NCBI GenBank assembly: GCA_945910005.1
Contig: OX246744.1
Coordinates: forward strand, 43,340,943-43,404,942
Source: Isoperla grammatica
Taxonomy: Eukaryota; Arthropoda; Insecta; Plecoptera; Perlodidae
Reading direction: 5' to 3'
Length of the DNA stretch: 64,000 bases
Below are positions 15,901-31,000 of the stretch, piece after piece. The notes beneath the pieces are model-generated. The model saw nothing but the letters and a program-made list of their open reading frames with translations, had not been told where the DNA came from and ran no database searches. Each line of letters opens with the position of its first letter. Within the stretch, counting starts at the first letter, position 1. The position numbers were made by a program, and so were the translations under genes.

Positions 15901-18900
15901 CGCGTTCCTCGTACAACACTGAAACACACAGATAGAGTTACAGCCGGGGCGTATTGGCTTCGTCTCACCGTCCTCTATAGTAGCGCACTCCTCGCACAGC
16001 ACTGAAACACACAGATAGAGTTACAGCCGGGGCGTATTGGCTTCGTCTCACCGTCCTCTATAGTAGCGCACTCCTCGTACAACACTGAAACACACAGATA
16101 GAGTTACAGCCGGGGCGTATTGGCTTCGTCTCACCGTCCTCTATAGTAGCGCACTCCTCGTACAGCACTGAAACACACAGATAGAGTTACAGCCGGGGCG
16201 TATTGGCTTCGTCTCACCGTCCTCTATAGTAGCGCACTCCTCGTACAGCACTGAAACACACAGATAGAGTTACAGCCGGGGCGTATTGGCTTCGTCTCAC
16301 CGTCCTCTATAGTAGCGCACTCCTCGTACAACACTGAAACACACAGATATAGTTACAGCCGGGGCGTATTGGCTTCGTCTCACCGTCCTCTATAGTAGCG
16401 CACTCCTTGTACAGCACTGAAACACACAGATAGAGTTACAGCCCGGGCGTATTGGCTTCGTCTCACCGTCCTCTATAGTAGCGCACTCCTCGTACAGCAC
16501 TGAAACACACAGATAGAGTTACAGCCCGGGCGTATTGGCTTCGTCTCACCGTCCTCTATAGTAGCGCACTCCTCGTACAGCACTGAAACACACATATAGA
16601 GTTACAGCCGGGGCGTATTGGCTTCGTCTCACCGTCCTCTATAGTAGCGCACTCCTCGTACAACACTGAAACACACAGATAGAGTTACAGCCGGGGCGTA
16701 TTGGCTTCGTCTCACCGTCCTCTATAGTAGCGCACTCCTCGTACAACACTGAAACACACAGATAGAGTTACAGCCGGGGCGTATTGGCTTCGTCTCACCG
16801 TCCTCTATAGTAGCGCACTCCTCGTACAGCACTGAAACACACAGATAGAGTTACAGCCGGGGCGTATTGGCTTCGTCTCACCGTCCTCTATAGTAGCGCA
16901 CTCCTCGTACAACACTGAAACACACAGATAGAGTTACAGCCGGGGCGTATTGGCTTCGTCTCACCGTCCTCTATAGTAGCGCACTCCTCGTACAGCACTG
17001 AAACACACAGATAGAGTTACAGCCGGGGCGTATTGGCTTCGTCTCACCGTCCTCTATAGTAGCGCACTCCTCGTAAAACACTGAAACACACAGATAGAGT
17101 TACAGCCGGGGCGTATTGGCTTCGTCTCACCGTCCTCTATAGTAGCGCACTCCTCGTACAGCACTGAAACACACAGATAGAGTTACAGCCGGGGCGTATT
17201 GGCTTCGTCTCACCGTCCTCTATAGTAGCGCACTCCTCGTACAACACTGAAACACACAGATAGAGTTACAGCCGGGGCGTATTGGCTTCGTCTCACCGTC
17301 CTCTATAGAAGCGCACTCCTCGTACAACACTGAAACACACAGATAGAGTTACAGCCCGGGCGTATTGGCTTCGTCTCACCGTCCTCTATAGTAGCGCACT
17401 CCTCGTACAGCACTGAAACACACAGATAGAGTTACAGCCGGGGCGTATTGGCTTCGTCTCACCGTCCTCTATAGTAGCGCACTCCTCGTACAGCACTGAA
17501 ACACACAGATAGAGTTACAGCCGGGGCGTATTGGCTTCGTCTCACCGTCCTCTATAGTAGCGCACTCCTCGTACAGCACTGAAACACACAGATAGAGTTA
17601 CAGCCGGGGCGTATTGGCTTCGTCTCACCGTCCTCTATAGTAGCGCACTCCTCGAACAACACTGAAACACACAGATAGAGTTACAGCCGGGGCGTATTGG
17701 CTTCGTCTCACCGTCCTCTATAGTAGCGCACTCCTCGTACAGCACTGAAACACACAGATAGAGTTACAGCCGGGGCGTATTGGCTTCGTCTCACCGTCCT
17801 CTATAGTAGCGCACTTCTCGTACAGCACTGAAACACACAGATAGAGTTACAGCCGGGGCGTATTGGCTTCGTCTCACCGTCCTCTATAGTAGCGCACTCC
17901 TCGTACAGCACTGAAACACACAGATAGAGTTACAGCCGGGGCGTATTGGCTTCGTCTCACCGTCCTCTATAGTAGCGCACTCCTCGTACAGCACTGAAAC
18001 ACACAGATAGAGTTACAGCCGGGGCGTATTGGCTTCGTCTCACCGTCCTCTATGAGTAGCGCACTCCTCGTACAGCACTGAAACACACAGATAGAGTTAC
18101 AGCCGGGGCGTATTGGCTTCGTCTCACCGTCCTCTATAGTAGCGCACTCCTCGTACAACACTGAAACACACAGATAGAGTTACAGCCCGGGCGTATTGGC
18201 TTCGTCTCACCGTCCTCTATAGTAGCGCACTCCTCGTACAACACTGAAACACACAGATAGAGTTACAGCCCGGGCGTATTGGCTTCGTCTCACCGTCCTC
18301 TATAGTAGCGCACTCCTCGTACAGCACTGAAACACACTGATAGAGTTACAGCCCGGGCGTATTGGCTTCGTCTCACCGTCCTCTATAGTAGCGCACAGCA
18401 CTGAAACACACAGATAGAGTTACAGCCCGGGCGTATTGGCTTCGTCTCACCGTCCTCTATAGTAGCGCACTCCTCGTACAGCACTGAAACACACAGATAG
18501 AGTTACAGCCCGGGCGTATTGGCTTCGTCTCACCGTCCTCTATAGAAGCGCACTCCTCGTACAACACTGAAACACACAGATAGAGTTACAGCCGGGGCGT
18601 ATTGGCTTCGTCTCACCGTCCTCTATAGTAGCGCACTCCTCGTACAACACTGAAACACACAGATAGAGTTACAGCCCGGGCGTATTGGCTTCGTCTCACC
18701 GTCCTCTATAGTAGCGCACTCCTCGTAAAGCACTGAAACACACAGATAGAGTTACAGCCCGGGCGTATTGGCTTCGTCTCACCGTACTCTATAGTAGCGC
18801 ACTCCTCGTACAACACTGAAACACACAGATAGAGTTACAGCCGGGGCGTATTGGCTTCGTCTCACCGTCCTCTATAGTAGCGCACTCCTCGTACAACACT

Positions 18901-20800
18901 GAAACACACAGATAGAGTTACAGCCGGGGCGTATTGGCCTCGTCTCACCGTCCTCTATAGTAGCGCACTCCTCGTACAGCACTGAAACACACAGATAGAG
19001 TTACAGCCGGGGCGTATTGGCTTCGTCTCACCGTCCTCTATAGTAGCGCACTCCTCGTACAACACTGAAACACACAGATAGAGTTACAGCCGGGGCGTAT
19101 TGGCTTCGTCTCACCGTCCTCTATAGTAGCGCACTCCTTGTACAGCACTGAAACACACAGATAGAGTTACAGCCCGGGCGTATTGGCTTCGTCTCACCGT
19201 CCTCTATAGTAGCGCACTCCTCGTACAGCACTGAAACACACAGATAGAGTTACAGCCGGGGCGTATTGGCTTCGTCTCACCGTCCTCTATAGTAGCGCAC
19301 TCCTCGTACAACACTGAAACACACAGATAGAGTTACAGCCCGGGCGTATTGGCTTCGTCTCACCGTCCTCTATAGTAGCGCACTCCTCGTACAACACTGA
19401 AACACACAGATAGAGTTACAGCCCGGGCGTATTGGCTTCGTCTCACCGTCCTCTATAGTAGCGCACTCCTCGTACAGCACTGAAACACACAGATAGAGTT
19501 ACAGCCGGGGCGTATTGGCTTCGTCTCACCGTCCTCTATAGAAGCGCACTCCTCGTACAGCACTGAAACACACAGATAGAGTTACAGCCGGGGCGTATTG
19601 GCTTCGTCTCACCGTCCTCTATAGTAGCGCACTCCTCGTACAACACTGAAACACACAGATAGAGTTACAGCCGGGGCGTATTGGCTTCGTCTCACCGTCC
19701 TCTATAGTAGCGCACTCCTTGTACAGCACTGAAACACACAGATAGAGTTACAGCCGGGGCGTATTGGCTTCGTCTCACCGTCCTCTATAGAAGCGCACTC
19801 CTCGTACAGCACTGAAACACACAGATAGAAATACAGCCCGGGCGTATTGGCTTCGTCTCACCGTCCTCTATAGTAGCGCACTCCTCGTACAACACTGAAA
19901 CACACAGATAGAGTTACAGCCGGGGCGTATTGGCTTCGTCTCACCGTCCTCTATAGTAGCGCACTCCTCGTACAACACTGAAACACACAGATAGAGTTAC
20001 AGCCGGGGCGTATTGGCTTCGTCTCACCGTCCTCTATAGTAGCGCACTCCTCGTACAACACTGAAACACACAGATAGAGTTACAGCCGGGGCGTATTGGC
20101 TTCGTCTCACCGTCCTCTATAGTAGCGCACTCCTCGTACAACACTGAAACACACAGATAGAGTTACAGCCGGGGCGTATTGGCTTCGTCTCACCGTCCTC
20201 TATAGTAGCGCACTCCTTGTACAGCACTGAAACACACAGATAGAGTTACAGCCCGGGCGTATTGGCTTCGTCTCACCGTCCTCTATAGTAGCGCACTCCT
20301 CGTACAGCACTGAAACACACAGATAGAGTTACAGCCCGGGCGTATTGGCTTCGTCTCACCGTCCTCTATAGAAGCGCACTCCTCGTACAACACTGAAACA
20401 CACAGATAGAGTTACAGCCCGGGCGTATTGGCTTCGTCTCACCGTCCTCTATAGTAGCGCACTCCTCGTACAACACTGAAACACACAGATAGAGTTACAG
20501 CCGGGGCGTATTGGCTTCGTCTCACCGTCCTCTATAGTAGCGCACTCCTCGTACAACACTGAAACACACAGATAGAGTTACAGCCCGGGCGTATTGGCTT
20601 CGTCTCACCGTCCTCTATAGTAGCGCACTCCTCGTACAACACTGAAACACACAGATAGAGTTACAGCCCGGGCGTATTGGCTTCGTCTCACCGTCCTCTA
20701 TAGTAGCGCACTCCTCGTACAGCACTGAAACACACTGATAGAGTTACAGCCCGGGCGTATTGGCTTCGTCTCACCGTCCTCTATAGTAGCGCACAGCACT
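12930..20800. repeat. Higher-order repeat: 5,037-bp duplication within the 83-bp array
   Basis: The unit carrying the 1-nt insertion near 13,015 and the run of variants after it (CACACTGATAG, short units, GTAAAGCAC, GAAGCG, CTCCTTG, AGAAATACAG) recur in the same order 5,037 bp downstream. The distance equals 61 units less three 9-nt deletions plus one 1-nt insertion, which matches the variants visible in the interval. This shows recent block duplication, not unit-by-unit slippage. Confidence 0.7.
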
Positions 20801-22091
20801 GAAACACACAGATAGAGTTACAGCCCGGGCGTATTGGCTTCGTCTCACCGTCCTCTATAGTAGCGCACTCCTCGTACAGCACTGAAACACACAGATAGAG
20901 TTACAGCCGGGGCGTATTGGCTTCGTCTCACCGTACTCTATAGTAGCGCACTCCTCGTACAGCACTGAAACACACAGATAGAGTTACAGCCGGGGCGTAT
21001 TGGCTTCGTCTCACCGTCCTCTATAGTAGCGCACAGCACTGAAACACACAGATAGAGTTACAGCCCGGGCGTATTGGCTTCGTCTCACCGTCCTCTATAG
21101 TAGCGCGTTCCTCGTACAACACTGAAACACACAGATAGAGTTACAGCCGGGGCGTATTGGCTTCGTCTCACCGTCCTCTATAGTAGCGCACTCCTCGCAC
21201 AGCACTGAAACACACAGATAGAGTTACAGCCGGGGCGTATTGGCTTCGTCTCACCGTCCTCTATAGTAGCGCACTCCTCGTACAACACTGAAACACACAG
21301 ATAGAGTTACAGCCGGGGCGTATTGGCTTCGTCTCACCGTCCTCTATAGTAGCGCACTCCTCGTACAGCACTGAAACACACAGATAGAGTTACAGCCGGG
21401 GCGTATTGGCTTCGTCTCACCGTCCTCTATAGTAGCGCACTCCTCGTACAGCACTGAAACACACAGATAGAGTTACAGCCGGGGCGTATTGGCTTCGTCT
21501 CACCGTCCTCTATAGTAGCGCACTCCTCGTACAGCACTGAAACACACAGATAGAGTTACAGCCGGGGCGTATTGGCTTCGTCTCACCGTCCTCTATAGTA
21601 GCGCACTCCTCGTACAGCACTGAAACACACAGATAGAGTTACAGCCGGGGCGTATTGGCTTCGTCTCACCGTCCTCTATGAGTAGCGCACTCCTCGTACA
21701 ACACTGAAACACACAGATAGAGTTACAGCCGGGGCGTATTGGCTTCGTCTCACCGTCCTCTATAGTAGCGCACTCCTCGTACAGCACTGAAACACACAGA
21801 TAGAGTTACAGCCGGGGCGTATTGGCTTCGTCTCACCGTCCTCTATAGTAGCGCACTCCTCATACAACACTGAAACACACAGATAGAGTTACAGCCCGGG
21901 CGTATTGGCTTCGTCTCACCGTCCTCTATAGTAGCGCACTCCTCGCACAGCACTGAAACACACAGATAGAGTTACAGCCGGGGCGTATTGGCTTCGTCTC
22001 ACCGTCCTCTATAGTAGCGCACTCCTCGTACAACACTGAAACACACAGATAGAGTTACAGCCGGGGCGTATTGGCTTCGTCTCACCGTCCT

Positions 22092-25000
22092 CTATAGTAG
22101 CGCACTCCTCGTACAACACTGAAACACACAGATAGAGTTACAGCCGGGGCGTATTGGCTTCGTCTCACCGTCCTCTATGAGTAGCGCACTCCTCGTACAG
22201 CACTGAAACACACAGATAGAGTTACAGCCGGGGCGTATTGGCTTCGTCTCACCGTCCTCTATAGTAGCGCACTCCTCGTACAGCACTGAAACACACAGAT
22301 AGAGTTACAGCCGGGGCGTATTGGCTTCGTCTCACCGTCCTCTATAGTAGCGCACTCCTCGTACAACACTGAAACACACAGATAGAGTTACAGCCGGGGC
22401 GTATTGGCTTCGTCTCACCGTCCTCTATAGTAGCGCACTCCTCGTACAACACTGAAACACACAGATAGAGTTACAGCCGGGGCGTATTGGCTTCGTCTCA
22501 CCGTCCTCTATAGAAGCGCACTCCTCGTACAGCACTGAAACACACAGATAGAGTTACAGCCGGGGCGTATTGGCTTCGTCTCACCGTCCTCTATAGTAGC
22601 GCACTCCTCATACAACACTGAAACACACAGATAGAGTTACAGAGGGGGCGTATTAGCTTCGTCTCACCGTCCTCTATAGTAGCGCACTCCTCGTACAACA
22701 CTGAAACACACAGATAGAGTTACAGCCCGGGCGTATTGGCTTCGTCTCACCGTCCTCTATAGTAGCGCACTCCTCGTACAGCACTGAAACACACAGATAG
22801 AGTGTCAGCCGGGGCGTATTGGCTTCGTCTCACCGTCCTCTATAGTAGCGCACTCCTCGTACAACACTGAAACACACAGATAGAGTTACAGCCGGGGCGT
22901 ATTGGCTTCGTCTCACCGTCCTCTATAGTAGCGCACAGCACTGAAACACACAGATAGAGTTACAGCCGGGGCGTATTGGCTTCGTCTCACCGTCCTCTAT
23001 AGTAGCGCACTCCTCGTACAACACTGAAACACACAGATAGAGTTACAGCCGGGGCGTATTGGCTTCGTCTCACCGTCCTCTATAGTAGCGCACTCCTCGT
23101 ACAGCACTGAAACACACAGATAGAGTTACAGCCCGGGCGTATTGGCTTCGTCTCACCGTCCTCTATAGTAGCGCACTCCTCGTACAACACTGAAACACAC
23201 AGATAGAGTTACAGCCGGGGCGTATTGGCTTCGTCTCTTCGTCCTCTATGAGTAGCGCACTCCTCGTACAGCACTGAAACACACAGATAGAGTTACAGCC
23301 GGGGCGTATTGGCTTCGTCTCACCGTCCTCTATAGTAGCGCACTCCTCGTACAGCACTGAAACACACAGATAGAGTTACAGCCCGGGCGTATTGGCTTCG
23401 TCTCACCGTCCTCTATAGTAGCGCACTCCTCGTACAGCACTGAAACACACAGATAGAGTTACAGCCGGGGCGTATTGGCTTCGTCTCACCGTCCTCTATA
23501 GTAGCGCACTCCTCGTACAGCACTGAAACACACAGATAGAGTTACAGCCGGGGCGTATTGGCTTCGTCTCACCGTCCTCTATAGTAGCGCACTCCTCGTA
23601 CAGCACTGAAACACACAGATAGAGTTACAGCCGGGGCGTATTGGCTTCGTCTCACCGTCCTCTATAGTAGCGCACTCCTCGTACAGCACTGAAACACACA
23701 GATAGAGTTACAGCCCGGGCGTATTGGCTTCGTCTCACCGTCCTCTATAGTAGCGCACTCCTCGTACAGCACTGAAACACACAGATAGAGTTACAGCCGG
23801 GGCGTATTGGCTTCGTCTCACCGTCCTCTATAGTAGCGCACTCCTCGTACAACACTGAAACACACAGATAGAGTTACAGCCGGGGCGTATTGGCTTCGTC
23901 TCACCGTCCTCTATAGTAGCGCACTCCTCGTACAACACTGAAACACACAGATAGAGTTACAGCCGGGGCGTATTGGCTTCGTCTCACCGTCCTCTATAGT
24001 AGCGCACTCCTCGTACAACACTGAAACACACAGATAGAGTTACAGCCCGGGCGTATTGGCTTCGTCTCACCGTCCTCTATAGTAGCGCACTCCTCGTACA
24101 GCACTGAAACACACAGATAGAGTTACAGCCGGGGCGTATTGGCTTCGTCTCACCGTCCTCTATAGTAGCGCACTCCTCGTACAACACTGAAACACACAGA
24201 TAGAGTTACAGCCCGGGCGTATTGGCTTCGTCTCACCGTCCTCTATAGTAGCGCACTCCTCGTACAACACTGAAACACACAGATAGAGTTACAGCCGGGG
24301 CGTATTGGCTTCGTCTCACCGTCCTCTATAGTAGCGCACTCCTCGTACAACACTGAAACACACAGATAGAGTTACAGCCCGGGCGTATTGGCTTCGTCTC
24401 ACCGTCCTCTATAGTAGCGCACTCCTCGTACAGCACTGAAACACACAGATAGAGTTACAGCCGGGGCGTATTGGCTTCGTCTCACCGTCCTCTATAGTAG
24501 CGCACAGCACTGAAACACACAGATAGAGTTACAGCCCGGGCGTATTGGCTTCGTCTCACCGTCCTCTATAGTAGCGCACTCCTCGTACAGCACTGAAACA
24601 CACAGATAGAGTTACAGCCCGGGCGTATAGGCTTCGTCTCACCGTCCTCTATAGTAGCGCACTCCTCGTACAACACTGAAACACACAGATAGAGTTACAG
24701 CCGGGGCGTATTGGCTTCGTCTCACCGTCCTCTATAGTAGCGCACAGCACTGAAACACACAGATAGAGTTACAGCCCGGGCGTATTGGCTTCGTCTCACC
24801 GTCCTCTATAGTAGCGCACTCCTCGTACAGCACTGAAACACACAGATAGAGTTACAGCCCGGGCGTATTGGCTTCGTCTCACCGTCCTCTATAGTAGCGC
24901 ACTCCTCGTACAACACTGAAACATACAGATAGAGTTACAGCCGGGGCGTATTGGCTTCGTCTCACCGTCCTCTATAGTAGCGCACTCCTCGTACAACACT

Positions 25001-28000
25001 GAAACACACAGATAGAGTTACAGCCGGGGCGTATTGGCTTCGTCTCACCGTCCTCTATAGTAGCGCACTCCTCGCACAGCACTGAAACACACAGATAGAG
25101 TTACAGCCCGGGCGTATTGGCTTCGTCTCACCGTCCTCTATAGTAGCGCACTCCTCGTACAACACAGAAACACACAGATAGAGTTACAGCCGGGGCGTAT
25201 TGGCTTCGTCTCACCGTCCTCTATAGTAGCGCACTCCTCGTACAACACTGAAACACACAGATAGAGTTACAGCCGGGGCGTATTGGCTTCGTCTCACCGT
25301 CCTCTATAGTAGCGCACTCCTCGTACAACACTGAAACACACAGATAGAGTTACAGCCCGGGCGTATTGGCTTCGTCTCACCGTCCTCTATAGTAGCGCAC
25401 TCCTCGTACAGCACTGAAACACACAGATAGAGTTACAGCCGGGGCGTATTGGCTTCGTCTCACCGTCCTCTATAGTAGCGCACTCCTCGTACAGCACTGA
25501 AACACACAGATAGAGTTACAGCCGGGGCGTATTGGCTTCGTCTCACCGTCCTCTATAGTAGCGCACTCCTCGTACAGCACTGAAACACACAGATAGAGTT
25601 ACAGCCGGGGTGTATTGGCTTCGTCTCACCGTCCTCTATAGTAGCGCACTCCTCGTACAACACTGTAACACACAGATAGAGTTACAGCCGGGGCGTATTG
25701 GCTTCGTCTCACCGTCCTCTATAGTAGCGCACTCCTCGTACAGCACTGAAACACACAGATAGAGTTACAGCCCGGGCGTATTGGCTTCGTCTCACCACCC
25801 TCTATAGTAGCGCACTCCTCGTACAGCACTGAAACACACAGATAGAGTTACAGCTCGGGCGTATTGGCTTCGTCTCACCGTCCTCTATAGTAGCGCACTC
25901 CTCGTACAACACTGAAACACACAGATAGAGTTACAGCCCGGGCGTATTGGCTTCGTCTCACCGTCCTCTATAGTAGCGCACTCCTCGTACAACACTGTAA
26001 CACACAGATAGAGTTACAGCCGGGGCGTATTGGCTTCGTCTCACCGTCCTCTATAGTAGCGCACTCCTCGTACAACACTGAAACACACAGATAGAGTTAC
26101 AGCCGGGGCGTATTGGCTTCGTCTCACCGTCCTCTATAGTAGCGCACTCCTCGTACAGCACTGAAACACACAGATAGAGTTACAGCCGGGGCGTATTGGC
26201 TTCGTCTCACCGTCCTCTATAGTAGCGCACTCCTCGTACAACACTGAAACACACAGATAGAGTTACAGCCCGGGCGTATTGGCTTCGTCTCACCGTCCTC
26301 TATAGTAGCGCACTCCTCGTACAGCACTGAAACACACAGATAGAGTTACAGCCCGGGCGTATTGGCTTCGTCTCACCGTCCTCTATAGTAGCGCACTCCT
26401 CGTACAGCACTGAAACACACAGATAGAGTTACAGCCGGGGCGTATTGGCTTCGTCTCACCGTCCTCTATAGTAGCGCAATCCTCGTACAACACTGAAACA
26501 CACAGATAGAGTTACAGCCGGGGCGTATTGGCTTCGTCTCACCGTCCTCTATAGTAGCGCACTCCTCGTACAACACTGAAACACACAGATAGAGTTACAG
26601 CCCGGGCGTATTGGCTTCGTCTCACCGTCCTCTATAGTAGCGTACAGCACTGAAACACACAGATAGAGTTACAGCCCGGGCGTATTGGCTTCGTCTCACC
26701 GTCCTCTATAGTAGCGCACTCCTCGTACAACACTGAAACACACAGATAGAGTTACAGCCGGGGCGTATTGGCTTCGTCTCACCGTCCTCTATAGTAGCGC
26801 ACTCCTCGTACAGCACTGAAACACACAGATAGAGTTACAGCCGGGGCGTATTGGCTTCGTCTCACCGTCCTCTATAGTAGCGCACTCCTCGTACAGCACT
26901 GAAACACACAGATAGAGTTACAGCCGGGGCGTATTGGCTTCGTCTCACCGTCCTCTATAGTAGCGCACTCCTCGTACAGCACTGAAACACACAGATAGAG
27001 TTACAGCCGGGGCGTATTGGCTTCGTCTCACCGTCCTCTATAGTAGCGCACTCCCCGTACAGCACTGAAACACACAGATAGAGTTACAGCCGGGGCGTAT
27101 TGGCTTCGTCTCACCGTCCTCTATAGTAGCGCACTCCTCGTACAACACTGAAACACACAGATAGAGTTACAGCCGGGGCGTATTGGCTTCGTCTCACCGT
27201 CCTCTATAGTAGCGCACTCCTCGCACAGCACTGAAACACACAGATAGAGTTACAGCCGGGGCGTATTGGCTTCGTCTCACCGTCCTCTATAGTAGCGCAC
27301 TCCTCGTACAACACTGAAACACACAGATAGAGTTACAGCCGGGGCGTATTGGCTTCGTCTCACCGTCCTCTATAGTAGCGCACTCCTCGTACAGCACTGA
27401 AACACACAGATAGAGTTACAGCCGGGGCGTATTGGCTTCGTCTCACCGTCCTCTATAGTAGCGCACTCCTCGTACAGCACTGAAACACACAGATAGAGTT
27501 ACAGCCGGGGCGTATTGGCTTCGTCTCACCGTCCTCTATAGTAGCGCACTCCTCGTACAGCACTGAAACACACAGATAGAGTTACAGCCGGGGCGTATTG
27601 GCTTCGTCTCACCGTCCTCTATAGTAGCGCACTCCTCGTACAGCACTGAAACACACAGATAGAGTTACAGCCGGGGCGTATTGGCTTCGTCTCATCGTCC
27701 TCTATGAGTAGCGCACTCCTCGTACAACACTGAAACACACAGATAGAGTTACAGCCGGGGCGTATTGGCTTCGTCTCACCGTCCTCTATGAGTAGCGCAC
27801 TCCTCGTACAGCACTGAAACACACAGATAGAGTTACAGCCGGGGCGTATTGGCTTCGTCTCACCGTCCTCTATAGTAGCGCACTCCTCGTACAGCACTGA
27901 AACACACAGATAGAGTTACAGCCGGGGCGTATTGGCTTCGTCTCACCGTCCTCTATAGTAGCGCACTCCTCGTACAACACTGAAACACACAGATAGAGTT

Positions 28001-31000
28001 ACAGCCGGGGCGTATTGGCTTCGTCTCACCGTCCTCTATAGTAGCGCACTCCTCGTACAACACTGAAACACACAGATAGAGTTACAGCCGGGGCGTATTG
28101 GCTTCGTCTCACCGTCCTCTATAGAAGCGCACTCCTCGTACAGCACTGAAACACACAGATAGAGTTACAGCCGGGGCGTATTGGCTTCGTCTCACCGTCC
28201 TCTATAGTAGCGCACTCCTCATACAACACTGAAACACACAGATAGAGTTACAGAGGGGGCGTATTAGCTTCGTCTCACCGTCCTCTATAGTAGCGCACTC
28301 CTCGTACAACACTGAAACACACAGATAGAGTTACAGCCCGGGCGTATTGGCTTCGTCTCACCGTCCTCTATAGTAGCGCACTCCTCGTACAGCACTAAAA
28401 CACACAGATAGAGTGTCAGCCGGGGCGTATTGGCTTCGTCTCACCGTCCTCTATAGTAGCGCACTCCTCGTACAACACTGAAACACACAGATAGAGTTAC
28501 AGCCGGGGCGTATTGGCTTCGTCTCACCGTCCTCTATAGTAGCGCACAGCACTGAAACACACAGATAGAGTTACAGCCGGGGCGTATTGGCTTCGTCTCA
28601 CCGTCCTCTATAGTAGCGCACTCCTCGTACAACACTGAAACACACAGATAGAGTTACAGCCGGGGCGTATTGGCTTCGTCTCACCGTCCTCTATAGTAGC
28701 GCACTCCTCGTACAGCACTGAAACACACAGATAGAGTTACAGCCCGGGCGTATTGGCTTCGTCTCACCGTCCTCTATAGTAGCGCACTCCTCGTACAACA
28801 CTGAAACACACAGATAGAGTTACAGCCGGGGCGTATTGGCTTCGTCTCTTCGTCCTCTATGAGTAGCGCACTCCTCGTACAGCACTGAAACACACAGATA
28901 GAGTTACAGCCGGGGCGTATTGGCTTCGTCTCACCGTCCTCTATAGTAGCGCACTCCTCGTACAGCACTGAAACACACAGATAGAGTTACAGCCCGGGCG
29001 TATTGGCTTCGTCTCACCGTCCTCTATAGTAGCGCACTCCTCGTACAGCACTGAAACACACAGATAGAGTTACAGCCGGGGCGTATTGGCTTCGTCTCAC
29101 CGTCCTCTATAGTAGCGCACTCCTCGTACAGCACTGAAACACACAGATAGAGTTACAGCCGGGGCGTATTGGCTTCGTCTCACCGTCCTCTATAGTAGCG
29201 CACTCCTCGTACAGCACTGAAACACACAGATAGAGTTACAGCCGGGGCGTATTGGCTTCGTCTCACCGTCCTCTATAGTAGCGCACTCCTCGTACAGCAC
29301 TGAAACACACAGATAGAGTTACAGCCCGGGCGTATTGGCTTCGTCTCACCGTCCTCTATAGTAGCGCACTCCTCGTACAACACTGAAACACACAGATAGA
29401 GTTACAGCCCGGGCGTATTGGCTTCGTCTCACCGTCCTCTATAGTAGCGCACTCCTCGTACAGCACTGAAACACACAGATAGAGTGTCAGCCGGGGCGTA
29501 TTGGCTTCGTCTCACCGTCCTCTATAGTAGCGCACTCCTCGTACAGCACTGAAACACACAGATAGAGTTACAGCCGGGGCGTATTGGCTTCGTCTCACCG
29601 TCCTCTATGAGTAGCGCACTCCTCGTACAGCACTGAAACACACAGATAGAGTTACAGCCGGGGCGTATTGGCTTCGTCTCACCGTCCTCTATAGTAGCGC
29701 ACTCCTCGTACAGCACTGAAACACACAGATAGAGTTACAGCCGGGGCGTATTGGCTTCGTCTCACCGTCCTCTATAGTAGCGCACTCCTCGTACAACACT
29801 GAAACACACAGATAGAGTTACAGCCGGGGCGTATTGGCTTCGTCTCACCGTCCTCTATAGTAGCGCACTCCTCGTACAACACTGAAACACACAGATAGAG
29901 TTACAGCCGGGGCGTATTGGCTTCGTCTCACCGTCCTCTATAGAAGCGCACTCCTCGTACAGCACTGAAACACACAGACAGAGTTACAGCCGGGGCGTAT
30001 TGGCTTCGTCTCACCGTCCTCTATAGTAGCGCACTCCTCATACAACACTGAAACACACAGATAGAGTTACAGAGGGGGCGTATTAGCTTCGTCTCACCGT
30101 CCTCTATAGTAGCGCACTCCTCGTACAACACTGAAACACACAGATAGAGTTACAGCCCGGGCGTATTGGCTTCGTCTCACCGTCCTCTATAGTAGCGCAC
30201 TCCTCGTACAGCACTGAAACACACAGATAGAGTGTCAGCCGGGGCGTATTGGCTTCGTCTCACCGTCCTCTATAGTAGCGCACTCCTCGTACAACACTGA
30301 AACACACAGATAGAGTTACAGCCGGGGCGTATTGGCTTCGTCTCACCGTCCTCTATAGTAGCGCACAGCACTGAAACACACAGATAGAGTTACAGCCGGG
30401 GCGTATTGGCTTCGTCTCACCGTCCTCTATAGTAGCGCACTCCTCGTACAACACTGAAACACACAGATAGAGTTACAGCCGGGGCGTATTGGCTTCGTCT
30501 CACCGTCCTCTATAGTAGCGCACTCCTCGTACAGCACTGAAACACACAGATAGAGTTACAGCCGGGGCGTATTGGCTTCGTCTCACCGTCCTCTATAGTA
30601 GCGCACTCCTCGTACAGCACTGAAACACACAGATAGAGTTACAGCCGGGGCGTATTGGCTTCGTCTCACCGTCCTCTATAGTAGCGCACTCCTCGTACAG
30701 CACTGAAACACACAGATAGAGTTACAGCCGGGGCGTATTGGCTTCGTCTCACCGTCCTCTATAGTAGCGCACTCCTCGTACAGCACTGAAACACACAGAT
30801 AGAGTTACAGCCGGGGCGTATTGGCTTCGTCTCACCGTCCTCTATAGTAGCGCACTCCTCGTACAACACTGAAACACACAGATAGAGTTACAGCCGGGGC
30901 GTATTGGCTTCGTCTCACCGTCCTCTATAGTAGCGCACTCCTCGCACAGCACTGAAACACACAGATAGAGTTACAGCCGGGGCGTATTGGCTTCGTCTCA